In this document: positions 36,135 to 44,964 of the stretch, one piece after another
Layout of the letters: every line of letters starts with the position of its first letter
How positions within the stretch are numbered: the first letter of the stretch is position 1
Source: Clostridiales bacterium
GTDB lineage: Bacteria > Bacillota > Clostridia > Lachnospirales > Lachnospiraceae
DNA: 64,000 bases
NCBI GenBank assembly: GCA_015655075.1
Contig: JAATFT010000074.1
Location: 18,012-82,011 of the forward strand
Direction: 5' to 3'
Translations under genes and position numbers: made by a program
Notes under the pieces: model-generated
The model's database searches: none
What the model was told of the DNA's origin: nothing
The model's input: the letters and a program-made list of their open reading frames with translations, nothing else

Positions 36135-36842
36135 CATGAATTGAAATTATTGTAGAAACAATTGTATTTTACCATTCCAATAGCGTCTTTATAAGAAATG
36201 GGACCGCTGCAAAATCTTAAGCTTATCTGACTTGCCTATGGAATTCGGATTGCATTTCTCGGAAATTATGGAAAATGCAGCCTGTATTATTCTGCAGGTA
36301 ATAGAGTTTATTAAAGTTTATGATTTTTGCAACAGTCCTTCCTTATTTTTTGTGAAAATAAATATCAGAAGTGAGAAACAATATTTATTGTCGGCAGTAA
36401 ACTGTTTTTATCTTCTGTTTTGAACAAAACCTATTGGAAAATGATAATAGATACAAACAGGAATAAAAAAATAATGTTTGGAAATGATTAAAACTAGGGC
36501 GTGTCTGAAAACTGCTTGTGCCGGACGTTCCACTTTGTGGGAGACAAGGAGCAATTTTGGGAGCGTAGTAGGTTCTACGTTTCCAATACCTCGACGCAGT
36601 ATACCGCAAAGTGGAGCGTTCAGAATGGTACAATGAGTTTTCAGACACGCCTTAATTAACATTTTACGAACGTCATTAAATAGGTACACCAAGCATCAGA
36701 AAAGGAATATATTGAATTCTTTTATTAGAGCTGTATTAAAATATGGTTAAAGTTAATAAAATCAAGCAAACTTTCCTTGTAAATTAACGGGTTATGAAGT
36801 AAAATTAAAGTGACAGCAAATGAAACGGAAGGGGGCTTTAGT
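36135..36842. other. 708-bp gap holding MITE copy 2
   Basis: Apart from the element at 36495-36654 I see no gene. A small open frame at 36232-36423 has no ribosome site and no recognisable product. Confidence 0.5.
36495..36654. mobile_element. MITE-like element, copy 2 (about 160 bp)
   Basis: Inverted ends GGCGTGTCTGAAAACT and its complement, with TA at both borders. The interior shares TGCTTGT(G/A)CCGG and CGACGCAGTATACC with copy 1 at 18712-18824 but is about 47 bp longer (an added middle segment). No coding capacity. Confidence 0.75.
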
Positions 36843-37283
36843 GTGAATTCAAGTTATTGGTTAATTGCGCTTGCCGTATTTTTAGTAATAGAAATAATAA
36901 CACTGGGATTGACGACCATCTGGTTTGCAGGTGGTGCATTAATTGCTTTCTTATTATCCTTAGTTGCGGATAGCTTCATATTGGAATTTATCGTATTCTT
37001 AGGGGTATCACTTGTACTTTTATTTTTTACCAGGCCGCTTGCCCAAAAATATTTTAATAAACAGCGGATAAAAACGAATTACGAAAGTCTGATAGGAAAA
37101 GAAGGCAGAGTTGTGGAGAAAATCGATAATTTCAACAATACCGGACAGGTAACTGTAAACGGACAGGAATGGACGGCCAGGGCATTTGACAGCGAGGAAA
37201 TTATAGAAGCCGGCCAGCGGGTAATTATCAGGGATATCTCAGGGGTTAAATTAATTGTGAAAACAGAAATGGAGGAAATGTAA
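36843..37283 (+). CDS. NfeD-family membrane protein
   Basis: A 146-residue protein with three or four N-terminal membrane segments (YWLIALAVFLVIEIITLGL, FIVFLGVSLVLLFFT) and a C-terminal OB-fold domain (IGKEGRVVEKIDNFNNTGQVTVNGQEWTA). I start at the GTG at 36843, which follows GAAGGGGGC; the frame extends to 36810 without family similarity. It overlaps no gene but is 2 nt from the SPFH protein gene, its usual partner in membrane microdomain organisation. Confidence 0.88.
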   Translation: MNSSYWLIALAVFLVIEIITLGLTTIWFAGGALIAFLLSLVADSFILEFIVFLGVSLVLLFFTRPLAQKYFNKQRIKTNYESLIGKEGRVVEKIDNFNNTGQVTVNGQEWTARAFDSEEIIEAGQRVIIRDISGVKLIVKTEMEEM

Positions 37284-37285
37284 TT

Positions 37286-38221
37286 ATGGAAATAGTTTTA
37301 ATTGTATTTTTGGTACTTGTATTGCTTATATTGGCATCGTGTGTTAGAATCGTGCCCCAGGCGCATGCTTATGTTGTAGAAAGGCTGGGAGGCTATCAGG
37401 CCACCTGGAATGTAGGTATTCATATAAAGATACCTCTTATTGATAAAATAGCAAAAAAGGTTTTGCTTAAGGAACAGGTTGTAGACTTTGCGCCTCAGCC
37501 TGTTATAACGAAGGATAATGTAACTATGAAAATAGATACGGTATTATTTTTCCAGATTACGGACCCGAAATTATATGCATACGGCGTGGAGCGTCCGATC
37601 CTGGCAATTGAAAATTTATCAGCTACTACCTTAAGAAATATAATCGGTGACCTGGAACTTGATCAGACCTTAACCTCAAGAGAGTTAATTAATACAAAGA
37701 TGCGTGTATCCCTGGATGTGGCAACTGACCCATGGGGCATTAAAGTTAACCGTGTTGAATTAAAGAATATTATACCGCCGGCAGCAATACAGGATGCTAT
37801 GGAAAAACAGATGAAGGCAGAACGGGAGAGAAGGGAAGCCATCCTTCGTGCAGAAGGTGAAAAGACTTCAGCCATTCTTGTATCGGAAGGTAAAAAACAA
37901 TCCGTAATTTTAGCTGCGGAAGCAGATAAGGAATCTGCCATTCTTCGTGCGGAAGCCAAGAAGGAAGCCACCATCCGGGAAGCGGAAGGCCAGGCAGAAG
38001 CAATACTTACGATACAAAAGGCCAATGCGGACGGTATCCGCTTCTTAAACGAATCCAATCCGGGCAATGCGGTCCTTCAGTTAAAGAGCCTGGAAGCCTT
38101 TGCAAAAGCAGCGGACGGCAAGGCCACTAAAATCATTATACCTTCTGAAATTCAGGGTATTGCAGGTTTGGTTAAATCCCTGACGGAGGTTGGCAGTGAT
38201 AATAATATTGCTGAATCGTAA
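37286..38221 (+). CDS. SPFH-domain (stomatin/QmcA-like) protein
   Basis: A 311-residue membrane-anchored band-7 protein. One N-terminal hydrophobic anchor (IVLIVFLVLVLLILASCV), then the SPFH domain (VERLGGYQATWNVGIHIKIPLIDKIAKKV), then a long Ala/Glu/Lys-rich coiled coil (ERREAILRAEGEKTSAILVSEG) and an oligomerising end. Pairs with the NfeD protein just upstream. The pair is linked to lipid domains or membrane quality control in other bacteria. Confidence 0.9.
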   Translation: MEIVLIVFLVLVLLILASCVRIVPQAHAYVVERLGGYQATWNVGIHIKIPLIDKIAKKVLLKEQVVDFAPQPVITKDNVTMKIDTVLFFQITDPKLYAYGVERPILAIENLSATTLRNIIGDLELDQTLTSRELINTKMRVSLDVATDPWGIKVNRVELKNIIPPAAIQDAMEKQMKAERERREAILRAEGEKTSAILVSEGKKQSVILAAEADKESAILRAEAKKEATIREAEGQAEAILTIQKANADGIRFLNESNPGNAVLQLKSLEAFAKAADGKATKIIIPSEIQGIAGLVKSLTEVGSDNNIAES

Positions 38222-38569
38222 AACGGAATTCAATTCTAACCTGAAAGAAATAAAACACAGTGATTGGTAAATGTGAAAAATATTTATATGCACGGCGGAA
38301 AGAACACCGCCTTTTATCGGAAGATAAAAAAACATCTGACCATAAGTTTATATTGTCTCATATTAAGATAAACTTAAGAATTCTTGCCTTGATAATAAAA
38401 TAACTATGAGCTATGATAGAAAAGAGTAAGCACAGTGTTTTTAAAGGACGGGGAACATTTAATTTATTATGTGTTTTCCAGCCGGCTGTTTAGAAAGCCT
38501 AAAAAACGCTGTATTGAATCGTGGAGGAAAAACGCTTATTGTTTATGTTATAAAGGAGAGAATATAGAA
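38222..38569. other. 348-bp gap before the LtaS-like gene
   Basis: It contains the diverged reverse repeat at 38288-38354. The coding frame of the next gene is open back to 38435 but this part has no better ribosome site or family match. I see no other feature. Confidence 0.45.
38288..38354. repeat. Diverged partial copy of the three-hairpin repeat, reverse orientation
   Basis: Read on the minus strand it matches the unit at 17733 over the first two hairpins (ATCTTCCGATAA-type stem with one arm damaged, GGCGGT-type stem). The CAGGAACC hairpin is missing. Confidence 0.65.
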
Positions 38570-40450
38570 ATGGGCCATTTGAAAAAAATTATAAAATCAC
38601 CTTATATGATTCTTCTGCTTTTTGCGGCAAAACTTATGATATATTATAATTTAATTGATGTAGATCTTAAGGATATTGCCTTTATTATATTAAGTGTCGC
38701 AGCCATGGGGATTATATTTGTCGCATTCAGCAGGAGCAGGTTAAAAAGGAAAAAGGGACTTTTTTTACTTGTTTACAGTCTGCTAAGTTTATTAATGTTT
38801 GCGGACTCCATGTATTATAATTATTATAATCAGACGGTTTCCATAAAACAGCTGTGGCAGGCCGCCAATGTGGCCGCGGTTCCCGACAGCTTTGTGGCAA
38901 CCTTAATACCCGCCAGTTTTTTGCTTTATTTAGACATTCCTTTTGTTTATTATTACTTTAAAAAAAATATCCAGAATGAGCGAACCAGAAACGGCTGGAG
39001 TTTCAAGAAAGAGATTAAATATATTGTGACGGGCTTATGCGCTGTTTTTGCGTTATTGGTTGTGAACCCTTTGGACAGTGTTGCTATTGATAAGGTAAAT
39101 AGCGTGGAATTCTTTACCAATCATGTAAATGACGTTTATAATGCCCTGACGGAAAAAATCGTAACGGAAAAAGTGCCTGCCAAAGAAGTTCTGGATGCCG
39201 TGGAAGACGTTGCAGTCCAAAGTCAGGGAAACCAGCTGCAGGGTATTGGAAAAGGCATGAATTTAGTTGTGATACAGGTAGAAGCGCTGCAGAATTTTGT
39301 TATAGGCGCAGAATATAACGGCCAGGTATTAACGCCCAACCTGAATTCGTTTATTAAGAAGGATACTGTTTATTTTGACCGTTATTACAGCAATATCGGA
39401 AAAGGAAATACTGCGGATGCTGAGTTTTCCACCCTTAACAGTTTATACCCTGTAATTGACAGGGAATGTTATGACCTGTATGCTGATAACACCTATGACG
39501 GACTGCCATGGCTCCTTAGGGATAAAGGCTACCATACATTTGCAGTACATGGCTATAAAGGGGAGTTCTGGAATCGGGAAGCCGCTTATCCTGCGCAGGG
39601 TTTTGAAGATTTCTACAGTATGGAAGATTTGGATGCAAGTGATATCATAGGCCTTGGTATATCGGATAAATCCATGTTTAAACAGGCGGTTGATATATTT
39701 AAAGGAGAGAAGGGGCCGTTCTTTAGTTTTATTATAACACTTTCCAGCCACCATCCGTTTCTAATGGAACCGGAGGACGTAACCTTAAAGCTGAAGGACG
39801 AGGATGCGGATACGAAATTCGGAGCTTATTTACAGGCCATCCATTATATGGATGAAGCTTTTGGGCAGTTTATTCAGGACTTAAAAGACGCCGGCCTGTA
39901 TGATAATACCGTAATTGCGTTATACGGCGACCATCATGGTTTAAATGTAAGCATGGATAATAATGCCGAGATAATGTCCGAATATTTGGAAGAACCTTAT
40001 GATTATGATGAAATGCTAAGGGTTCCCATGATGATTCATATTCCGGGAGGCGGGGTTACAAAAACCATATCCACCACAGGCGGACAGATTGATTTTCTTC
40101 CGACTATAGCCAATATTATGGGAATCGATATTGAACAGCCCTATGTTCTGGGACAGGATTTAGTAAATGCAACGGACGGGTTTGTGGCATTTACGGCTTA
40201 TTTATTCGAGGGATCCTTTGTCCATAACAATGCTATGTTTGAAATATCAAGGGAAGAGGTATTTGAAGGGAGCCGTGCCTGGGATATTAATACAGGACAG
40301 CAGTTGGATGCTTCCCTTTATGAAAAAGATTATAACCGGGCCGTTACTTTAAAGAAGACCTCGAAAGAGATATTAGATCAAAATTTAATTGCTGATTATA
40401 TTCATCGGGATACGCCTGTTAAAGAGGAACAGTCTGAAGAGAAAAAGTAA
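38570..40450 (+). CDS. LtaS-family membrane sulfatase-fold enzyme
   Basis: A 626-residue membrane protein with about five N-terminal membrane helices, then an extracellular sulfatase/alkaline-phosphatase-like domain. The nucleophile Thr is in NIGKGNTADAEFSTL, with further motifs NLVVIQVEALQNFV, ITLSSHHPF and LYGDHHGL. These fit lipoteichoic acid synthase and related phosphoglycerol transferases that polymerise glycerol phosphate outside the membrane. I use the ATG at 38570 preceded by AAAGGAGAG. Whether it makes LTA or modifies another glycan cannot be decided from sequence. Confidence 0.85.
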   Translation: MGHLKKIIKSPYMILLLFAAKLMIYYNLIDVDLKDIAFIILSVAAMGIIFVAFSRSRLKRKKGLFLLVYSLLSLLMFADSMYYNYYNQTVSIKQLWQAANVAAVPDSFVATLIPASFLLYLDIPFVYYYFKKNIQNERTRNGWSFKKEIKYIVTGLCAVFALLVVNPLDSVAIDKVNSVEFFTNHVNDVYNALTEKIVTEKVPAKEVLDAVEDVAVQSQGNQLQGIGKGMNLVVIQVEALQNFVIGAEYNGQVLTPNLNSFIKKDTVYFDRYYSNIGKGNTADAEFSTLNSLYPVIDRECYDLYADNTYDGLPWLLRDKGYHTFAVHGYKGEFWNREAAYPAQGFEDFYSMEDLDASDIIGLGISDKSMFKQAVDIFKGEKGPFFSFIITLSSHHPFLMEPEDVTLKLKDEDADTKFGAYLQAIHYMDEAFGQFIQDLKDAGLYDNTVIALYGDHHGLNVSMDNNAEIMSEYLEEPYDYDEMLRVPMMIHIPGGGVTKTISTTGGQIDFLPTIANIMGIDIEQPYVLGQDLVNATDGFVAFTAYLFEGSFVHNNAMFEISREEVFEGSRAWDINTGQQLDASLYEKDYNRAVTLKKTSKEILDQNLIADYIHRDTPVKEEQSEEKK

Positions 40451-40475
40451 CCGTGAGGATATAGGAGAGCAGTGA

Positions 40476-41672
40476 ATGGACAATACGTTTGACTTTAATA
40501 AGGAATATGGAGTTGTCTTAGAAGGCGGCGGAGCGAAAGGAGCCTACCAGATTGGTGTCTGGAAGGCTTTCTTAGAATGCGGGCTTAAGATAAAAGGGGT
40601 ATCCGGCGTATCCGTAGGAGCGTTAAACGGTGCCCTGATCTGTATGAATAATTACGAAGAGTCTGAAAACCTGTGGAAGAGTCTGACGTATTCCTCCATT
40701 ATGAAAGTCAATGACGTACAGATGGACAAACTGATGAAGCGGAATTTAAAGGAGCTGGATTTAAAAGAATTAAAGAAGGATACAACCCGGATTCTTGCCG
40801 ACAGGGGAATAGACGTAACTCCGTTAAAGGAATTGATCGAAAATTGGGTGGATGAAGATAAAATACGCAATTCCCATATTGAATTTGTATTTGGAACGTT
40901 CCTGGTATCGAAATTAAAAGAAATTGAGATAACGGCTAAGGAAGCCGAGAACAGCAGTTTAAAAAACTATTTATTGGCCAGTGCTTCCCTGCCGGCTTTT
41001 CGGAATGAGAAACTTCATGGAATGAAATATTTAGACGGCGGCATGTTTAATAATGTACCGGTTGATATGTTAATAGACCGGGGATATAAGGATATTATTA
41101 TTATCCGGATTTACGGAATCGGACTGGAAAAACCGGTTAAAATTCCTAAGGACGTAAATATAATAGAAATAGCTCCCCGCATTAATTTAGGCGGTATTCT
41201 GGAATTTAACCCGGACAAAATAAAAAGAAATATTGAGGTGGGTTATTATGACGGAATGCGCTGCCTTCGTTCCCTCAAGGGCAAAATATACTATATTGAT
41301 GCAAAGCTTACGGAAGAAGAATGTATCGATAAGTTAATTCATGTAAACGAGGCCGTCAAGATGGCCCTGTTAGAATATTATAAAATGGATTATGCCGTCA
41401 GCTGCGTTAATACAAGAAGGTTCCTGGAATCCGTATGCCCCAGCTTAGCCGGTTCGTTAAAGCTGAACACTTTGAATAAAGACTGGACATACCGAGATCT
41501 ATATATAACCTTATTGGAGCTTTGCGCCAAAAGCTTAAGGATTCCCAAATACAGGATATATACGGAACAGGAGCTGGTAACTTTAATAATAGAAAGATAC
41601 CAGCTGATGACGCGTAAAGGATACCAGCTTCCCATCTTTCATACGCTCGTCGTTAAAATGATGATCTTATAA
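40476..41672 (+). CDS. Patatin-like phospholipase
   Basis: A 398-residue cytoplasmic serine lipase of the RssA/patatin type. Oxyanion hole GGGAKGAYQIG (residues 17-27), nucleophile GVSVG (S46), and catalytic Asp in YLDGGMFNNVP. A C-terminal extension of about 120 residues beyond the core (from about 280) has no motif I recognise. It follows the LtaS-like gene after 25 nt, so the two are probably co-transcribed and both touch lipid metabolism. Confidence 0.88.
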   Translation: MDNTFDFNKEYGVVLEGGGAKGAYQIGVWKAFLECGLKIKGVSGVSVGALNGALICMNNYEESENLWKSLTYSSIMKVNDVQMDKLMKRNLKELDLKELKKDTTRILADRGIDVTPLKELIENWVDEDKIRNSHIEFVFGTFLVSKLKEIEITAKEAENSSLKNYLLASASLPAFRNEKLHGMKYLDGGMFNNVPVDMLIDRGYKDIIIIRIYGIGLEKPVKIPKDVNIIEIAPRINLGGILEFNPDKIKRNIEVGYYDGMRCLRSLKGKIYYIDAKLTEEECIDKLIHVNEAVKMALLEYYKMDYAVSCVNTRRFLESVCPSLAGSLKLNTLNKDWTYRDLYITLLELCAKSLRIPKYRIYTEQELVTLIIERYQLMTRKGYQLPIFHTLVVKMMIL

Positions 41673-41698
41673 AAGATTTTGCAATAGTCCCTTATCAT

Positions 41699-41742
41699 GT
41701 TACAGTTCAGCCTATGGTACCGCAAGGCTGAATCGTAACCTT
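41699..41742. repeat. Hairpin containing a 25-bp dispersed sequence
   Basis: The sequence starting GTTACAGTTCAGCC (41699-41723) is repeated exactly at 51038-51062. Here it continues into AAGGCTGAATCGTAAC, giving a hairpin (GTTCAGCC with GGCTGAA, GTTAC with GTAAC) at the end of the patatin gene, possibly used as a terminator, though there is no strong T run. Confidence 0.6.
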
Positions 41743-41767
41743 ATCATAAAAAATATTCCTGCCCACC

Positions 41768-41796
41768 TTGACAAATGAATAAAAATTAAGTATAAT
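41768..41796 (+). promoter_or_regulatory. Consensus promoter of argF
   Basis: TTGACA (41768-41773), exactly 17 nt, TATAAT (41791-41796): a perfect housekeeping-sigma promoter, 46 nt before the gene. Confidence 0.85.
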
Positions 41797-41841
41797 GTAT
41801 AAATAAACAGAAAAAAATATCTTGTCGGGGAGGAAAAAAGC

Positions 41842-42786
41842 ATGAATTTAAAAGGACGCAGTTTTTTAACATTAACAGACTTTTCACCGGAAGAAATTGA
41901 ATATTTAATCGATTTAGCGGCGGATTTAAAGGCTAAGAAAAAACAGGGTATTACGGGAAACAGCTTGAAGGGCAAGAATATTGCATTAATATTTGAAAAA
42001 CCTTCTACAAGAACCAGATGCGCCTTTACCGTGGGCTGTGTTGATGAAGGCGGACATCCGGAATATTTAGGCAAGGATGATATCCAGTTAGGCCACAAAG
42101 AAAGTGTGGAAGATACGGCAAGAGTACTGGGGAGAATGTTTGACGGAATAGAATTCCGGGGTTTTAAACAGGAGACAGTTGAAAAATTGGCAAAATACAG
42201 CGGTGTTCCGGTATGGAACGGATTGACGGACAGCTACCATCCAACCCAGATATTAGCCGACTTTTTAACCTTAAAAGAGCAGTTTGGCCGCTTAAAAGGC
42301 CTGCATCTTTTATATTCCGGTGACGGAAGAAATAATGTGGCCAACAGCTTGATGATCGGTTCGTCTAAATTAGGACTTCATTTTACTATCCTATCGCCTA
42401 AACCTCTATGGCCCGGAGAAGAACTGGTTACAATCTGCAGGACTTATGCAAAGGCGTCGCAGGGTGCAATTACGATTACGGATCAGTTAGAGGCGGTAAA
42501 AGGCGCGGACGCCATTTACACGGACGTATGGTGTTCCATGGGAGAAGAAGCACTGGCGGCTGAGAGGCTTGCCCTTTTAAAGCCCTATCAGGTGAACCGG
42601 AAATTGATGGACATGACAGGTAAGAAAAATACCGTCTTTTTACATTGTCTGCCGGCTGTTAAAGGAAATGAAGTGACGGAAGAGGTATTCGAAAAAAATG
42701 CCGATGTGGTATTTGATCAGGCTGAAAACCGTATGCATACCATTAAGGCGGTAATGGTGGCAACTGTAGGAAACGAAACGATCTGA
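41842..42786 (+). CDS. argF: Ornithine carbamoyltransferase
   Basis: Makes citrulline from ornithine and carbamoyl phosphate, for arginine synthesis or the reverse catabolic route. 314 residues. Carbamoyl-phosphate site STRTRCAF (55-62), ornithine loop SMGEE, and [11 protein letters not shown]. The gene stands alone with a consensus promoter; no other arg gene is in the window. No ARG-box-like operator is obvious. Confidence 0.94.
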   Translation: MNLKGRSFLTLTDFSPEEIEYLIDLAADLKAKKKQGITGNSLKGKNIALIFEKPSTRTRCAFTVGCVDEGGHPEYLGKDDIQLGHKESVEDTARVLGRMFDGIEFRGFKQETVEKLAKYSGVPVWNGLTDSYHPTQILADFLTLKEQFGRLKGLHLLYSGDGRNNVANSLMIGSSKLGLHFTILSPKPLWPGEELVTICRTYAKASQGAITITDQLEAVKGADAIYTDVWCSMGEEALAAERLALLKPYQVNRKLMDMTGKKNTVFLHCLPAVKGNEVTEEVFEKNADVVFDQAENRMHTIKAVMVATVGNETI

Positions 42787-42828
42787 AAGATATCCACCGG
42801 CAGTAACAGTAAAGAAATTTTCCTTTTA

Positions 42829-44856
42829 TTACGTCCGGCTTTCCAAAAACAACATTCCCCGTCCGGCTATTGCAGCCTTTCCCCTGTATAGCCGGCCACT
42901 TTCCAGGTTCTTCATATCCCCCGGAAATTCTATTACTGCTTCCTCCTCATTAAAATTAAACACGCAGTAAAGATCATTCCCTTCCAACTGTCTGCGGATT
43001 ATCTCCAGCCCAAACGTCGGCAGAATCAGATTTCTTTTTACTCCAGCCCTGTCACAGGCATCTCCCAGAATTTTTTCCATAACAGTACGGCTCAATCCGG
43101 TTCCTATATAAAAAGCCGTACCTATTCTATATTCATTCCGGCTTACTACCATTTCACCTTTTTTGTAACTATCAAGGTATTCGCCGACTTTCTGCCCTGT
43201 TCCGTTTAAAAGCTCGCTCCATAAACTGTCATTACACTCCAGGATGGTGTCTGTTCCCGCCTTTACGTTCAATCGCACCTTTGCCGAAAATTCCTTAAAT
43301 ACAGGTTCCGCTTCCTGCACCGTTACGCCAAACAAATCATTAAGCCCTGCCGGAAGAGAGACTGTATATCCCATATTGTCAGGGTTTTTAACAGAGGTTA
43401 AGAAGGTTGAAACCAGTACGCCGCCTTCTGCTACAAATTTTTTCAACTTCTCCTGCGTTTCTTTCGACATAATAATTGCCGCAGGCAAAATTACTGTCTT
43501 ATATTTCTTAAAATCTGCCTGAAAAGAGACCACATCCGCTCCTACTCCCATTCCGGCCAGTATGTCGTAAAGTTCGTTTATATAACGGATATATTCAAAA
43601 TCCGGAGAATTGACGGGCTTAATTTTAAGGGCCCAATGGCAGTCATAATCAAAGCACAGCGCTACCTCATTCCTGATTTCCGACTTTTCCAGAAAATTTA
43701 GTTTTTTTAAAATTTCAGCCGTTTCCTGCATCTCATAATACCTTCTTCTCGGCACGCCATCCATATCTACAATTGCATAATTAAGCTGTTCTGCTCCCCC
43801 TGGGAAGGTACGGAATTGGAAATGCAGTAGCATATCCGCACCACAAACCATGGAATGAACCGCTGCCTGTTTGATTGCCCCCGGCGCAGACTGTGGCCGT
43901 CCCTCCCCGCCTAATTTGTGCCCGCCGCCGGAAGTAAATTCCAGAACCCAAAAGCGCATTCCTTCTTTCATTCCTCTGGCAAAGGCATACGGAAACGTCC
44001 CTATCTTCCCCGTTCTTAAGGAAGGATAATAGTCAAATGCAAAGCAGTCCAGTTCCTTGCTGCTTTCATAATAATTTATGCTGTTGGTAGCCAGCCCTGT
44101 GGTATTGGTGGTTACCACCCTATCGGTATATTTCCGCAGCTTTTCAGCCTGGATATTCTGATATTCAATCTGGGTTTCGCTGGAAAAACGCTCAAAATCC
44201 AAACGGATCGATGGGCCTTCGTTAAATCGGGGTACCTTTTGCTCTGCGCCGTTTTCTAGGGCATTAACAGGGGGAAATACTTCATCGAAATCATGATACT
44301 CCTGGGACCAGAAGATAGAGCCGCTCCTTCTGTTAAATTCTTTGATGGTATGGTATTTTGACTTCATCCAGACCTGGAATTTCTTTGTACAAACCGGACA
44401 ATGGCAGCGTCCTGTATATTCCTGGGCCGGTTCATTGTCGATCTGGAACCCGATAACATAAGGATTTTTTCCGAACCGCTCGCCGATTTTTTCTGCAATG
44501 CGGCGGCTGTATTCCCGATAAGTTTCATTATTATAGCAATAATGACGTCTGCCGCCGAAGGGGCGGGTCACACCCCGGTTATCTACATACAAAATATCCG
44601 GATGCTTTTTTACCATCCAAACAGGCGGGCAGGCTGTAGGTGTACATAGGACGGAGCTGACCCCGGCCTTTCCCAGTTTATTGACCACGCCCTCCAGCCA
44701 AGCAAAGTCAAAGACATCCTCCTGGGGTTCCATCCTGCACCAAGCAAATTCTCCCATTCTTACGGTATTAATTCCGGATTTCTTCAGTAAATCCAGATCA
44801 TGAGCCAGCTCCTGCTCATTTTTATGTTCCGGGTAATATGATACTCCATAAAACAT
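42829..44856 (-). CDS. Beta-galactosidase, GH42
   Basis: A 675-residue glycoside hydrolase. The barrel starts at MFYGVSYYPEH; the acid/base Glu is E142 (FQIDNEPAQ), the likely nucleophile Glu lies in RFWVLEFTSGGG, and the zinc-type Cys cluster is C107, C151, C153, C156 (GRCHCPVC). Trimerisation and beta domains follow. No signal peptide, so it acts in the cytoplasm on imported beta-galactosides. It is the last gene of the operon behind the ABC transporter genes. A hairpin in the gap ahead of it may lower its expression relative to the binding protein. Confidence 0.93.
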   Translation of the reverse strand: MFYGVSYYPEHKNEQELAHDLDLLKKSGINTVRMGEFAWCRMEPQEDVFDFAWLEGVVNKLGKAGVSSVLCTPTACPPVWMVKKHPDILYVDNRGVTRPFGGRRHYCYNNETYREYSRRIAEKIGERFGKNPYVIGFQIDNEPAQEYTGRCHCPVCTKKFQVWMKSKYHTIKEFNRRSGSIFWSQEYHDFDEVFPPVNALENGAEQKVPRFNEGPSIRLDFERFSSETQIEYQNIQAEKLRKYTDRVVTTNTTGLATNSINYYESSKELDCFAFDYYPSLRTGKIGTFPYAFARGMKEGMRFWVLEFTSGGGHKLGGEGRPQSAPGAIKQAAVHSMVCGADMLLHFQFRTFPGGAEQLNYAIVDMDGVPRRRYYEMQETAEILKKLNFLEKSEIRNEVALCFDYDCHWALKIKPVNSPDFEYIRYINELYDILAGMGVGADVVSFQADFKKYKTVILPAAIIMSKETQEKLKKFVAEGGVLVSTFLTSVKNPDNMGYTVSLPAGLNDLFGVTVQEAEPVFKEFSAKVRLNVKAGTDTILECNDSLWSELLNGTGQKVGEYLDSYKKGEMVVSRNEYRIGTAFYIGTGLSRTVMEKILGDACDRAGVKRNLILPTFGLEIIRRQLEGNDLYCVFNFNEEEAVIEFPGDMKNLESGRLYRGKAAIAGRGMLFLESRT

Positions 44857-44886
44857 ATTGCATCCTTCTTTCCTATTTTATTCCGT

Positions 44887-44942
44887 AAAAGGGCCTCTGC
44901 CACCGTCCCGCCTTTCATAGGGCGGTAACGCAGAGACCTTTT
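44887..44942 (-). terminator. Hairpin between the binding-protein and GH42 genes
   Basis: CCTCTGC (44894-44900) pairs with GCAGAG (44930-44935), with an inner CCGCC/GGGCGG pairing. On the minus strand the stem is followed by CCCTTTTAC, so it may act as a partial terminator or a stabilising 3' end for the binding-protein message. Confidence 0.55.
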
Positions 44943-44964
44943 TCACCGGTTACTTTATAAGCAA

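Noticed and set aside
36232..36423. 63-residue ORF in the gap before the NfeD gene
   Set aside because: No ribosome site, unlikely composition and no recognisable product.
38435..38569. N-terminal extension of the LtaS-like protein
   Set aside because: The extension is basic and not family-like; AAAGGAGAG precedes the ATG at 38570.
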